NCBI GenBank assembly: GCA_021776805.1
Contig: JAJFFD010000076.1
Location: 1 to 59,159 of the forward strand
Length of the DNA stretch: 59,159 bases
Reading direction: 5' to 3'
Origin: Planctomycetota bacterium
GTDB lineage: Bacteria; Planctomycetota; UBA1135; UBA2386
Below are positions 16,875-25,665 of the stretch, piece by piece; position 1 is the stretch's first letter, and the number at the start of each line of letters is the position of its first letter. Position numbers and translations under genes: made by a program. The notes below the pieces were generated by a model that was not told the origin of the DNA, made no database searches, and saw only the letters and a program-made list of their open reading frames with translations.

Positions 16875-18769
16875 ATCCTGCCTGGAACAAGTCTGGTGAG
16901 AAGTCCAAAGATCCAGCGGACCGCCTGCTCGAATCCGCCCTGGAAGAGAGATTCTCCGCTGAGCATGCACCGGACCTACGGCACCGAATCCTGAGCGCTT
17001 CTCCCGGGGCGCGATGGGAGGCGGTCAGGAATGTCGACCTGGCAGCGGGGCGGGCTCCCCTAAGGCGATCGAGTCGCCTGCCAGCGGCTGCGCTGCTGCT
17101 CTTCGGCTTTGGTCTGCTTTGGCTAGTCCTGCAGCTGCGCAATGCCGGGGGCGAGAACGCGCCGGATGTCGCTGGCGAGATCAGGCTGCTGCGTCCGACC
17201 GATGTCGCCGAGTTCAGTCGGCTGCTAGCGAATGTCGACCGAATCTCGATCCGCTCCCTCGTCAGCCAGGAGAAGTCAGTGGATCTGAGTTCCGGACCCG
17301 GCGGCATGATCGAGATCGAGACCGCTGGGCAGGTGACCGAACTGAAGAAGGCCATGCTGGCTTCCACCGAAGCTCATCCCGTGGCGGGATGGAATTGGTT
17401 ACACCGCATCAACCTGCATCTGGCCGATGGGCAGGTGATGCATGCCTCCCTGTACATGTTCGGCGAGCAGCGCTGGGCCGTCGATGGACTCGGCGATCTG
17501 CGCGCCAGCGCCGGGTTGAATGAGCGTCTGCGTCCCCTGATCGCCGCGGCTGAATTCGACGCCCGAAGTCGACAGGGGATCATCTTCGGCGGGGATGAGC
17601 TGCGCAATGAAGGCGACTTCCCCAGCGATTTGAGCAAGCTGGTTTGCTTCGATCTGGTGGACGAGGATCTGCCGAGCCTGGCACGCTTTGCCAGATTGAC
17701 CAGCCTGGACCTCAGCGGCTCGGCCGCCAACCTGAGTAGCGAGGCGCTGGCCGCTGGCCCGCTCCTGGCCGATCTGCGCGAGTTGCGCTTTCGACAGGGC
17801 ATGGTGAGCAACTCGGTCCTCGAGAGCCTCGCCAAGTTGTCCAGACTGGAGATTCTTGATCTGTCGGGTACGGCCTGGCTGCCGAGCAACCTGGGCAAGA
17901 AGCCGGCGGGGACTGCCAAGTTGAGTGCGCAGGAGCTCGCAAAACTCAAAGAGCAGACGACGAAGGAACCACCGGGGGGAGGCTTCGCGGCTTTTGTCCC
18001 TGGCGGCAGACTGCGCGAGCTCGATCTCTCCTACTCGGATCTGCGCAGCGACCAGGCCTTGGGTGCTTTGTCGCGCTTTGCGAATCTACAGCGTCTGAAC
18101 TTGCGTGGTCGTGAGTCCGGCTGGTTCACCGCTGAGGGCCTGCGCTCCCTCGGACGTTCGAGCTCCATCGAGGATTTGGATCTCCGCGATCTTACTTGTG
18201 ATCTCGACGCGGCCCTCGCTCACTGGCAGAGTTTCGACTCCTTGCGGGTCTTGCAGCTGGGTGCGAGCAAGATTGGATCTGTCGGCGTCGAGAACTTGCC
18301 AGCGGGCCTGCTCGAACTCGATCTGACCCGCTGCCGCCAACTGAGTGATGCGGGGGTGCTGGCTGTGGCCAGGCTGAAGCATCTACAGTCCTTGAGCTTG
18401 CAGGACACAGGGGTGAGCGCCAAGTCTCTCGCGGCCCTTGCAGGGCTCTCCGACCTGCGCCGTCTCAATTTGCGTGGGCTCAAGCTCAGCGGCGAGGCCG
18501 GCCTCTGGTTGAGCCGCTTGCAGAATCTGCAGTCTCTGGACCTGGGCTTCACGGCTACCGACGACCGGATGCTGCTGACCCTGTCCCAAGTTCCAAGTCT
18601 GCAGGAATTGATCTTGGTGGCCTGCGATGATTTCGGTGATGTGGGCCTGGCCGCGCTTGGGTCTGCGAGCAGCCTGCGCCTGCTCAATCTGAAACTCTGC
18701 GATGGCTTCACCGCCGAGGGTTTGGCAGCCTTTGCCAAGTTGCTCCCGGATTGTCAGCTGCTGCGTTGA
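16871..18769 (+). CDS. Membrane LRR protein, probable anti-sigma partner of the upstream ECF sigma factor
   Basis: About 632 residues from ATG at 16871, which overlaps the sigma stop (ATGA). An upstream in-frame ATG inside the sigma gene is unlikely. Residues 1-68 are a charged cytoplasmic segment with DRLLESALEERF and APDLRHRIL, reminiscent of the short sigma-contacting region of planctomycete anti-sigma-like proteins. I see no zinc-binding HxxxCxxC. A transmembrane helix spans about 70-89 (LPAAALLLFGFGLLWLVLQL). The extracytoplasmic part, from about residue 260 onward, holds roughly 12-14 leucine-rich repeats of the kind LRxLDLSxxxxLSxxG (for example LLELDLTRCRQLSDAGVLAV and LQSLDLGFTATDDRMLL). 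I infer signal sensing by the LRR domain and sigma control by the N-terminus. Sigma inhibition has not been shown. Confidence 0.7.
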   Translation: MNPAWNKSGEKSKDPADRLLESALEERFSAEHAPDLRHRILSASPGARWEAVRNVDLAAGRAPLRRSSRLPAAALLLFGFGLLWLVLQLRNAGGENAPDVAGEIRLLRPTDVAEFSRLLANVDRISIRSLVSQEKSVDLSSGPGGMIEIETAGQVTELKKAMLASTEAHPVAGWNWLHRINLHLADGQVMHASLYMFGEQRWAVDGLGDLRASAGLNERLRPLIAAAEFDARSRQGIIFGGDELRNEGDFPSDLSKLVCFDLVDEDLPSLARFARLTSLDLSGSAANLSSEALAAGPLLADLRELRFRQGMVSNSVLESLAKLSRLEILDLSGTAWLPSNLGKKPAGTAKLSAQELAKLKEQTTKEPPGGGFAAFVPGGRLRELDLSYSDLRSDQALGALSRFANLQRLNLRGRESGWFTAEGLRSLGRSSSIEDLDLRDLTCDLDAALAHWQSFDSLRVLQLGASKIGSVGVENLPAGLLELDLTRCRQLSDAGVLAVARLKHLQSLSLQDTGVSAKSLAALAGLSDLRRLNLRGLKLSGEAGLWLSRLQNLQSLDLGFTATDDRMLLTLSQVPSLQELILVACDDFGDVGLAALGSASSLRLLNLKLCDGFTAEGLAAFAKLLPDCQLLR

Positions 18770-18781
18770 GCTCGCCTGCTC

Positions 18782-20053
18782 TCAGGCATTCAAACCAGCC
18801 AGCCGCCCGGTGGCGAAGGCAGCTTGGAAGTTGAAGCCGCCGATGGGCCCGTCCACATCCAGAATCTCGCCGCAGAGGTAGAGGCCGGGCCGGATGCGTG
18901 ACTCCATGGTCCGTGGGTCGACCTCGTCCAGGGGCACGCCACCGCGGGTCACTTCGGCGTGGTCCATGCCGAGGCTCCTGGACACCGAGATACGTAGGTT
19001 CTTGACGCAGTCGAGCAGACTTTGGCGGCCCTTCTTTTCGAGTTCGGCGATGGTCAGGGGACGTCTCGGGCCCTTCGTCGCAAAGGCGACTCCGGCCAAT
19101 TCACAGAGGCTTTGCCGCAGGCGCTCCGGAAGTTCCCTGGGCAGGAGACTGCTGATTCGTGCACGGCCGGAGTGCTTACTTCTGAGCAGCCAATCCGCTT
19201 CGAGGGCTTCGCGCTTGAGCATGGGCAGGAAGTCCAAGACCAGCTCACATTCTCTCGGGTTCTCTTCGACGAAGCCCGCGAGGTCCATGGCCGCCGGACC
19301 CGAGAGTCCCTTATGAGTGAAGAGGATCGGGCGCTGTCGCCGGCAGAGGACTTCGCCAGTCGCCTTGTCGGCGACTGCCAGACTGCTGTGCTGGAGGACG
19401 ATGCCGGCGAGTGCATGCACCCATGCGGCCTCGATCGCAAGGGGAGCCAGGTGGGGAACTCCGGGAATGATGCGATGCCCAAACTGTTTGGCGACCCGGT
19501 AGCCGTCACCGGTGGAGCCGGTTTTTGGATAACTCAAACCGCCAGTTGCCAGAATCAGGGACTCGCCGCGAAAGCTAGCGTCAGCGCTGTGCACCAGGAA
19601 TCCAGCGCCCCTCGGCTCTCCTTCTACCGAGTCCATGGCCGCGGTCGTTCGCAGATCGACGGCCTTGCTCGCGGCGAGATTGAGAATGGCGTCGAGAACA
19701 TCTCGGGCCTTGCCGGAGCAGGGGAAGATCTTGTCCAAGTCTTCTTCTCTCAGAGGTACCCCTGCCGCCTCGATCATGCGGACCAGGTCCTTTGGTTGGA
19801 AGGCTCTGAGTGCGTGCAGCAGCCATCGTCCGCGCTGCTTGCCGTACTCCGCTTCGAGGGCCTTCCCCGTCTTGGTCGTAGTCAGATTGCATCGACCACC
19901 GCCGCTGATGAGGATCTTCAGTCCGGGGCGCGCGTTCTTTTCCAGGAGCAGAGTTCTGCGACCGCGGTCCGCGGACTGAATGGCAGCCATCAGCCCGGCT
20001 GCACCGGCACCCACGACGATGACTTCGTACTCCGCTTGCTCGGCTGCGGACAC
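18782..20053 (-). CDS. NAD(P)/FAD-dependent oxidoreductase, HI0933/YhiN family
   Basis: About 423 residues from GTG at 20053. Longer frames back to 20164 would overlap the aconitase gene, and the conserved protein begins here. The dinucleotide-binding motif is EVIVVGAGAAGLMAAIQSA, followed by TLLLEKNARPGLKILISGGGRCNLTTTK, the hallmark HI0933 segment. Later motifs are LILATGGLSYPKTGSTGDGY, FTHKGLSGPAAMDLAG, VTRGGVPLDEVDPRTMESR and PGLYLCGEILDVDGPIGGFNFQAAFATGRLAG. It is a cytoplasmic flavoprotein; one family member (BaiN) reduces bile-acid intermediates, but the physiological substrate of most is unknown. It lies 29 nt after aconitase on the same strand. Confidence 0.88.
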   Translation of the reverse strand: MSAAEQAEYEVIVVGAGAAGLMAAIQSADRGRRTLLLEKNARPGLKILISGGGRCNLTTTKTGKALEAEYGKQRGRWLLHALRAFQPKDLVRMIEAAGVPLREEDLDKIFPCSGKARDVLDAILNLAASKAVDLRTTAAMDSVEGEPRGAGFLVHSADASFRGESLILATGGLSYPKTGSTGDGYRVAKQFGHRIIPGVPHLAPLAIEAAWVHALAGIVLQHSSLAVADKATGEVLCRRQRPILFTHKGLSGPAAMDLAGFVEENPRECELVLDFLPMLKREALEADWLLRSKHSGRARISSLLPRELPERLRQSLCELAGVAFATKGPRRPLTIAELEKKGRQSLLDCVKNLRISVSRSLGMDHAEVTRGGVPLDEVDPRTMESRIRPGLYLCGEILDVDGPIGGFNFQAAFATGRLAGLNA

Positions 20054-20082
20054 TGGAGATCGATTGGCGCTAGGAGCGGAGG

Positions 20083-22776
20083 TCAGAGCAGCTTCCGTAG
20101 GACAGTCTGCAGAATGCCGCCGTTGCGGTAGTACTCGACTTCTACCGGTGTGTCGATGCGACACATGGTGGCGAATTTGGTGACGCTGCCAGTCTTCGGG
20201 TCCTCAGCTTTGACCTCGAGTTCCGCACCTGCTTGCAGGTCCTCGCCCAATTCGACGGAGAAGATTTCTTCGCCACTGAGGCCGAGACTCGCCACCGATT
20301 CTCCAGCCTTGAACTGCAGGGGGAGAACGCCCATGCCGACCAGGTTGCTGCGGTGGATGCGTTCGTAGCTCTCCACGAGGACGAACTTCACCCCGAGGAG
20401 CATGGTGCCCTTGGCTGCCCAGTCGCGACTCGAACCTGTGCCGTACTCCTTGCCGGCCAAGACCATCAGTGGAGTGTTCTCTTCCTTGTAGCGCTGGGCA
20501 GCCACAAAGATGGGGCAGACTTCGTTGCTTCCCAGGTGCCGGGTCATGCCGCCCTCGGTGCCCGGAGCCATCTGATTGCGGAGGCGAATGTTGGCAAAGG
20601 TGCCGCGGGTCATGACCCGATCGTTGCCTCGGCGGGATCCATAAGAGTTAAAGTCACGGGTCTCGACGCCGCTGGCCTGCAGAAACTCGCCGGCTGGACT
20701 GTCCGCCTTGATCGCTCCAGCTGGGGAGATGTGGTCAGTTGTGGTGGAGTCGCCGACCTTCACCAGGCAGCGCGCGCCCTGGATCGACTGAATACTGCCG
20801 ACCTCCCGGTCCATGTCCTGGAAGAAGGGTGGTTCCTGGACATAGCTGCTGTCCTGATTCCAGGCGTAGATCTCGCTGGCCTCGACCTTGATGGCCTGCC
20901 ACTCCGGAGGACCATCCATCTGCCCGTAGCGCTCACGAAACATGTCCGGGCTGAGGCAAGTCTCCAGGGTCGCCTGGATCTCCTGATTGCTCGGCCACAG
21001 GTCCTTGAGAAACACATCTTGGCCATCCGCATCCTGCCCCAGGGGCTCGCTCACCAGGTTCAGATCCACGCTGCCGGCGAGGGCATAGGCCACGACCAGA
21101 GGTGGCGAGGCCAGGTAGTTCGCCCGCACATCCTGGCTGATGCGACCCTCGAAGTTGCGGTTGCCGCTGAGGACCGAGGCTGCAACCAGGTCGTTCTCAC
21201 GCACCGTCTTGGCCACAGCATCGGGCAAGGGTCCGCTGTTACCGATGCAGGTGGTGCAACCGTAGCCGACCACTTCGAAGCCCAGGGCGTTCAGGTCAGC
21301 GTCGAGCCCTGCCTTGATCAGGTAGTCGGTGACCACTCGTGAGCCAGGTGCCAGGCTGGTCTTGACCCAAGATGGCACCTTCATGCCCCGGGCCCGGGCC
21401 TTGCGGGCGAGCAGGCCGGCCGCAAGCAGGACGCTCGGATTGGAAGTGTTCGTGCAGGAGGTGATGGCGGCGATGACTACGGCACCATGACCGAGATCGT
21501 GCTTGCTGCCGTTTTCCTGATAGGGCCCGGTCTTGGTCAGTTGCGATCCCTGCAGGGCAAAGCCGCGTTCCTGCACAGGTTTGGCGAGGCTGGCTTGGAA
21601 CTCGCTCTGCATGTCCCTTAGAGCGACTCGATCCTGCGGGCGCTTGGGTCCCGCCAGACTTGGCACGATTGCGCTCAGGTCGAGGCCAATCTGCTCGGAG
21701 AACTCCGGCACCGGAGACTTCTCGTCGGCGAACATCCCCTGGGCCTGCATGTAGTCCCGCACGAGGCTGATCTGTGCTGAATCGCGGCCGGTCAGGGCGA
21801 GATAATCGAGGGTAACCTGGTCCACCGGGAAGAAGCCCATGGTGGCGCCGTACTCCGGCGCCATGTTGGCGATGGTCGCCCGGTCCGCGAGGCTCAGATT
21901 GCGCATGCCTTCGCCGTAGAACTCGACAAACTTGCCGACCACGCCCTGGGCTCGCAGCATCTCGACGATGGTCAGGACCATGTCGGTGGCAGTCGCGCCC
22001 TCCGGGAGTCGGCCGGTCAACTCGAATCCGACCACCTCGGGCATGAGCATGTAGACCGGTTGGCCGAGCATGACGGCCTCGGCTTCGATGCCACCCACGC
22101 CCCAGCCGAGCACCCCGATGCCGTTTATCATGGTGGTGTGGCTGTCCGTTCCCACCAGGGAGTCGGGATAGGCGACGCGCTCCCCGTTCTGGTCCTTGCT
22201 CAGCACCACGCCGGCCAGGTACTCGAGGTTGACCTGGTGAACGATGCCCGTCGCTGGGGGGATCGTTCGGAAATTGCTGAAGGCGCCCTGTCCCCACTTG
22301 AGGAACTCGTAGCGCTCGCGATTGCGCTCGAACTCCCTTTCCACGTTCTTGGCCATGGCGTCCGGACTGCCGAAGTAATCCACCTGCACCGAGTGGTCGA
22401 TGACCAGATCGCAGGGGACCAGCGGATTGATCTTCTTCGGATCGCCACCTAGGCGCTGCATGGCGGAGCGCATGGCGGCCAGGTCGACGACGCAGGGGAC
22501 GCCGGTGAAGTCCTGCAGAACCACCCGGCCGGGCATGAAGGGAATCTCCTGCTTGCCGGCCTTCTCAGGTCCCCAGGCGGCTAGATTGCGCACATCCTCC
22601 TCGGTGACAACGAATCCATCCACATTGCGTAGAGCGGCCTCGAGGAGCACGCGGATGCTATAGGGAAGGCGGCTGGTAGCGCCCAAACCGGCAGATTCGA
22701 GGGCGGAGAGGCTGTAGTAGGTGAATTCGCCGGCCTCGGTCACGAGGCGGGACCTGGCGCCAAAGGAGTTGCTCAT
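20083..22776 (-). CDS. acnA: Aconitate hydratase A
   Basis: An 897-residue aconitase, the usual length for AcnA/IRP-type enzymes. The start MSNSFGARS at 22776 is preceded by AAAGG; a longer frame to 22863 is probably a shadow. The [4Fe-4S] ligands are one Cys in [10 protein letters not shown] and two in [12 protein letters not shown]. Substrate-binding segments include [27 protein letters not shown] and [17 protein letters not shown]; the C-terminal swivel domain is complete. It interconverts citrate and isocitrate through cis-aconitate in the TCA cycle and links functionally to KorAB at 6483-9385. It is divergent from the EVE-domain gene, with 55 bp between them. Confidence 0.97.
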   Translation of the reverse strand: MSNSFGARSRLVTEAGEFTYYSLSALESAGLGATSRLPYSIRVLLEAALRNVDGFVVTEEDVRNLAAWGPEKAGKQEIPFMPGRVVLQDFTGVPCVVDLAAMRSAMQRLGGDPKKINPLVPCDLVIDHSVQVDYFGSPDAMAKNVEREFERNRERYEFLKWGQGAFSNFRTIPPATGIVHQVNLEYLAGVVLSKDQNGERVAYPDSLVGTDSHTTMINGIGVLGWGVGGIEAEAVMLGQPVYMLMPEVVGFELTGRLPEGATATDMVLTIVEMLRAQGVVGKFVEFYGEGMRNLSLADRATIANMAPEYGATMGFFPVDQVTLDYLALTGRDSAQISLVRDYMQAQGMFADEKSPVPEFSEQIGLDLSAIVPSLAGPKRPQDRVALRDMQSEFQASLAKPVQERGFALQGSQLTKTGPYQENGSKHDLGHGAVVIAAITSCTNTSNPSVLLAAGLLARKARARGMKVPSWVKTSLAPGSRVVTDYLIKAGLDADLNALGFEVVGYGCTTCIGNSGPLPDAVAKTVRENDLVAASVLSGNRNFEGRISQDVRANYLASPPLVVAYALAGSVDLNLVSEPLGQDADGQDVFLKDLWPSNQEIQATLETCLSPDMFRERYGQMDGPPEWQAIKVEASEIYAWNQDSSYVQEPPFFQDMDREVGSIQSIQGARCLVKVGDSTTTDHISPAGAIKADSPAGEFLQASGVETRDFNSYGSRRGNDRVMTRGTFANIRLRNQMAPGTEGGMTRHLGSNEVCPIFVAAQRYKEENTPLMVLAGKEYGTGSSRDWAAKGTMLLGVKFVLVESYERIHRSNLVGMGVLPLQFKAGESVASLGLSGEEIFSVELGEDLQAGAELEVKAEDPKTGSVTKFATMCRIDTPVEVEYYRNGGILQTVLRKLL

Positions 22777-22831
22777 ACTGCCTTTTTTATCCTGCCGCCG
22801 ATTAGGATTCGAGGGCGACCGAGACACAGGG

Positions 22832-23332
22832 ATGGCGAACAAGAAAGCAAGAGCGAGCGGCAAGCGCAGTTACTGGTTGTTCAAGAGCGAACCCGGAGCC
22901 TATTCCATCGACGATCTGGTCCGCGACAGGCGGACCTGTTGGGATGGCGTGCGGAACTATGAGGCGCGAAATCTGCTGCGAGACGATGTGAAGATCGGCG
23001 ACGGGGTGCTCTTCTACCATTCGAACGCCCGTCCCTTGGCTGTGGTCGGCGTTGCGGAGGTAGTGCGAGAGGGCTATCCGGACTACACCGCCCTCGATCC
23101 AGCCAGCAAGTATCACGACCCGAAGAGCGATCCGGAGAACCCGGCATGGTTCATGGTCGATATCAAGCTAGTCGCCAAGATGCCGCAGCCGGTGACACGG
23201 GAGTCGATGATGGGCGAGGTGGCGCTGAAGGACATGATGCTCCTCCGGCGTGGTGCCCGGCTTTCGATTCAGCCGGTTAGCAAGCGGGAATGGGATCGCA
23301 TCATGAAGCTGGCCGGGCTCAAGCTCGGCTAG
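22832..23332 (+). CDS. EVE-domain protein (thymocyte nuclear protein 1 family)
   Basis: A 166-residue EVE protein from ATG at 22832. Signature segments are [80 protein letters not shown] and [12 protein letters not shown] domains share the PUA-like fold of YTH domains and bind modified bases in nucleic acids; the cellular role in bacteria is unsettled, with links to DNA-modification and RNA-processing contexts. No restriction or modification genes are nearby. Its 3' end overlaps the convergent MATE gene by 14 nt. Confidence 0.92.
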   Translation: MANKKARASGKRSYWLFKSEPGAYSIDDLVRDRRTCWDGVRNYEARNLLRDDVKIGDGVLFYHSNARPLAVVGVAEVVREGYPDYTALDPASKYHDPKSDPENPAWFMVDIKLVAKMPQPVTRESMMGEVALKDMMLLRRGARLSIQPVSKREWDRIMKLAGLKLG

Positions 23333-24656
23333 CAGCTTGAGCATCCTTGGCCGCCGCGTTGCGCAAGATTCGATTGGCCATGGACCAGGTCATCAGCGAG
23401 GCTGCGCCGCTGGCCAGGATCAGACCACAGATCATGCCGCTGAGGGGAGCGAAGCCCATGGCTTCCGCCGCGTAGCGCCCGCCAACCAGCAGCGGCAGAG
23501 AGAAGACCACAAAGCGGAGAATGGAGACCTGGATCCCGCGCCGAGGTTGCTGCAGGGCCTCGAAGACCGGGCGCATGAAGAGGAAGGGCAGTGCCGCAAG
23601 AGCCGCGAGCGGCAGAAAGCGCAGCACTTGAAGGTTGCCGTCATCGAGCACGAAACCGGCTGTATCCCCCTGGGCGAGGAAGAACTCGGCCACCGGACGG
23701 GCAAAGAACCAGCCCGTAGGAAAGGTGAAGAGGAGGGCGAAGATCGCGACCATCCCCATGGTGCGCCCGAGATCATTGCGAATGTGATCGTGCCGTCCTT
23801 CGGGTACGAACCGTCCCAAGTAGGGAAGGAGCGCCACGGATGATGCCACCGCCGGCATCAGGGAGAGCATCAGAAGTTGGTAGTAGACCCCATAGGAAGC
23901 GATGGCCAGGGTCGAGTCGGGCATGCTGATGAGGACTCGATTGATGACCGCACCTTCCCCCGCGGTCAGGGCATAGGTGAGGCTGGCGGGCACCGAGAGC
24001 TTGAGGATGTTTCGCACCGGTGAGGAGTATCCCGCGCCTGGTCCGCGATCGTAGTCAGGGGTCTGGCGGGCATGCTCGAGGGCTCGACAGCGGTAGCTCG
24101 CGTAGCCCAGGCTGGCGAAGCGGGACAGCACCGTGGCCAGGGCGATGCCGAAGATGCCCATGCCGAAGGCGAATACAAAGAGGGTGTTGAGCAAGACATT
24201 GGTCACGCTCGCCAGCAGCCCCGCAAACATGGTGCTGCGCGTGTCGTGGTGAGCCTTCACCACCGAGTCTGGATAGATCGACCAGAAGCCGGTGAGCGGC
24301 AGCCCGATGAGCAGGGTCATGCCATAGATCTGGAAGGCCTCCGCCAAGCCCGGCTCGAGACCCAGGTGGGGCACCAGGAAATAGAGGCTTCCACCCAGCA
24401 CGGTGAGGCAGGGGATCAGTGTGAAGAAGATGCGCATGATGCCCTTCTTCAGCGACTTGATCCTGGACTCATCCCGGTTGCCAAAGGCCGCGGAGAGGCT
24501 GGCGGTGAAGCCTGCGGAAAGTCCTACCCAGACGGCGATGTAGACCGCATTGAAGGGGATGTAGAAGGCGATCGCGGCGACTTCGTCCCGCCCCAGCACG
24601 CTGGCATAGGCCAGGTCCACGAAGCTGAATAGGAAGCGAAAGGTGAAGGAAATCAC
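23319..24656 (-). CDS. MATE-family multidrug/sodium-coupled efflux transporter
   Basis: About 445 residues from the first canonical start (GTG at 24656), with 12 predicted membrane helices. FTFRFLFSFVDLAYASVLG and FGMGIFGIALATVLSRFASLGY fit the MATE fold, with two homologous six-helix halves. It would export cationic compounds by Na+ or H+ antiport. The family-typical N-terminus TLPRLALPLV continues in frame upstream of the GTG to a stop at 24708, with no ATG, GTG or TTG in that stretch. An ATC at 24704 lies 7 nt after GGGAG, so the true start may be non-canonical and the protein about 461 residues. An early frameshift is the alternative. Convergent with the EVE gene. Confidence 0.85.
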   Translation of the reverse strand: MISFTFRFLFSFVDLAYASVLGRDEVAAIAFYIPFNAVYIAVWVGLSAGFTASLSAAFGNRDESRIKSLKKGIMRIFFTLIPCLTVLGGSLYFLVPHLGLEPGLAEAFQIYGMTLLIGLPLTGFWSIYPDSVVKAHHDTRSTMFAGLLASVTNVLLNTLFVFAFGMGIFGIALATVLSRFASLGYASYRCRALEHARQTPDYDRGPGAGYSSPVRNILKLSVPASLTYALTAGEGAVINRVLISMPDSTLAIASYGVYYQLLMLSLMPAVASSVALLPYLGRFVPEGRHDHIRNDLGRTMGMVAIFALLFTFPTGWFFARPVAEFFLAQGDTAGFVLDDGNLQVLRFLPLAALAALPFLFMRPVFEALQQPRRGIQVSILRFVVFSLPLLVGGRYAAEAMGFAPLSGMICGLILASGAASLMTWSMANRILRNAAAKDAQAASRA

Positions 24657-24779
24657 CAGGGGCAGAGCCAGGCGGGGCAGAGTCTTGGGCGAGCTATCTA
24701 CGATGGTTCATCTCCCGAGCGGCATATGCTTGGGGTCGGAAGGATAGCGAGCCCGGAGTCCGGTCGATACCATGGAAGC

Positions 24780-25091
24780 ATGGCTCCAGACTTGCTGATC
24801 CAATGCGCTGCCAAGACCGTCGAGCAGACGGACACGGATGTTCGCAGCCAGCTCGCTCGTCCCTGGAAGGTCGTCGTGCACGATGACCCAGTCACCCTCA
24901 TGAGCTACGTCACCAAAGTCTTCATCGAGACCTTTGGATATCCCGAGAGCAAGGCCAGGCAATTGATGCTCGAAGTGCATCAGAAGGGTCGGTCGGTAGT
25001 CTGGACCGGTGGTCGGGAACAGGCGGAGGTCTACACCAGCAAGCTCCAGGCGCGGCATCTTCTCGCTACCCTCGAGCAGGTCGAAGACTGA
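24780..25091 (+). CDS. clpS: ATP-dependent Clp protease adaptor ClpS
   Basis: A 103-residue adaptor from ATG at 24780. The core PWKVVVHDDPVTLMSYVTKVF, then FGYPESKARQLMLEVHQKGRSVVWTG, then AEVYTSKLQARHLLATLEQ matches ClpS, and the D-D-P in the first segment corresponds to the usual N-degron pocket entrance. It would deliver substrates with destabilising N-terminal residues to ClpAP or ClpCP. The DUF2017 gene follows after 8 nt, an arrangement also common in actinobacteria. The sequence resembles the actinobacterial ClpS type in the SYVTKVF stretch. Confidence 0.92.
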   Translation: MAPDLLIQCAAKTVEQTDTDVRSQLARPWKVVVHDDPVTLMSYVTKVFIETFGYPESKARQLMLEVHQKGRSVVWTGGREQAEVYTSKLQARHLLATLEQVED

Positions 25092-25099
25092 GCCCGCCT

Positions 25100-25588
25100 A
25101 TGCACCTGGAGATCGACAGCCAGGGGAATTTCTGCTTTCGCAAGTTATCCCCCGTATGTGCAGAGAGCCTCTTGCAGATCCCCCGGCTCCTGCGCAGCAA
25201 GGATCCACGGGTCCGATCCAGGCTCCTACCGGAGACATTCAGTGACCCCGAAGAGGAGGAGCAGTGGCGGCGCTTCGGCGCGGATCATCTGGAGCATCTC
25301 TTTGCCTCGCGCATCGAATTGATCGAACAGGACCTGCGTAGCCTGGAGGATGATGGTGAGCGCAGCTTTCGCCTGCCGATCCGGGCTCTGCACCGGGCCG
25401 CCTGGCTATCGGGTCTGAACGCTGCCCGACTGACCCTCTTCATCGTCAATGATCTCTGCGCGGCGGACATGGAGAAGGATCCCGGGCTCATTGGCGACTA
25501 TGAGAAGGACGTGGCTCTCCTCCGCATTCACCTGCTGGCATATATGCAGGAACTCATGCTCGAAGGGCGGTCGGACTCGGAGGGCTAG
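25100..25588 (+). CDS. DUF2017 family protein, clpS-linked
   Basis: A 162-residue soluble, mostly helical protein. RLLPETFSDPEEEEQWRRFG is the DUF2017-like signature, followed by a helical C-terminal half (RALHRAAWLSGLNAARLTLF and EKDVALLRIHLLAYMQELML). DUF2017 proteins are usually encoded next to clpS, and here the gap is only 8 nt, so the pair is surely cotranscribed. The function is unknown; a role in Clp-dependent proteolysis is suggested by context alone. Confidence 0.75.
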   Translation: MHLEIDSQGNFCFRKLSPVCAESLLQIPRLLRSKDPRVRSRLLPETFSDPEEEEQWRRFGADHLEHLFASRIELIEQDLRSLEDDGERSFRLPIRALHRAAWLSGLNAARLTLFIVNDLCAADMEKDPGLIGDYEKDVALLRIHLLAYMQELMLEGRSDSEG

Positions 25589-25665
25589 GACTGGGGGCTG
25601 GGTCGGCTAGTTTCTTTGCTGGATCTGAGTCCGATTTACTCGGTCTGGGGATCTGACTGCTGAGC

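Noticed and set aside
20233..21342. 369-aa plus-strand ORF inside acnA
   Set aside because: Antisense to a complete aconitase; shadow frame.
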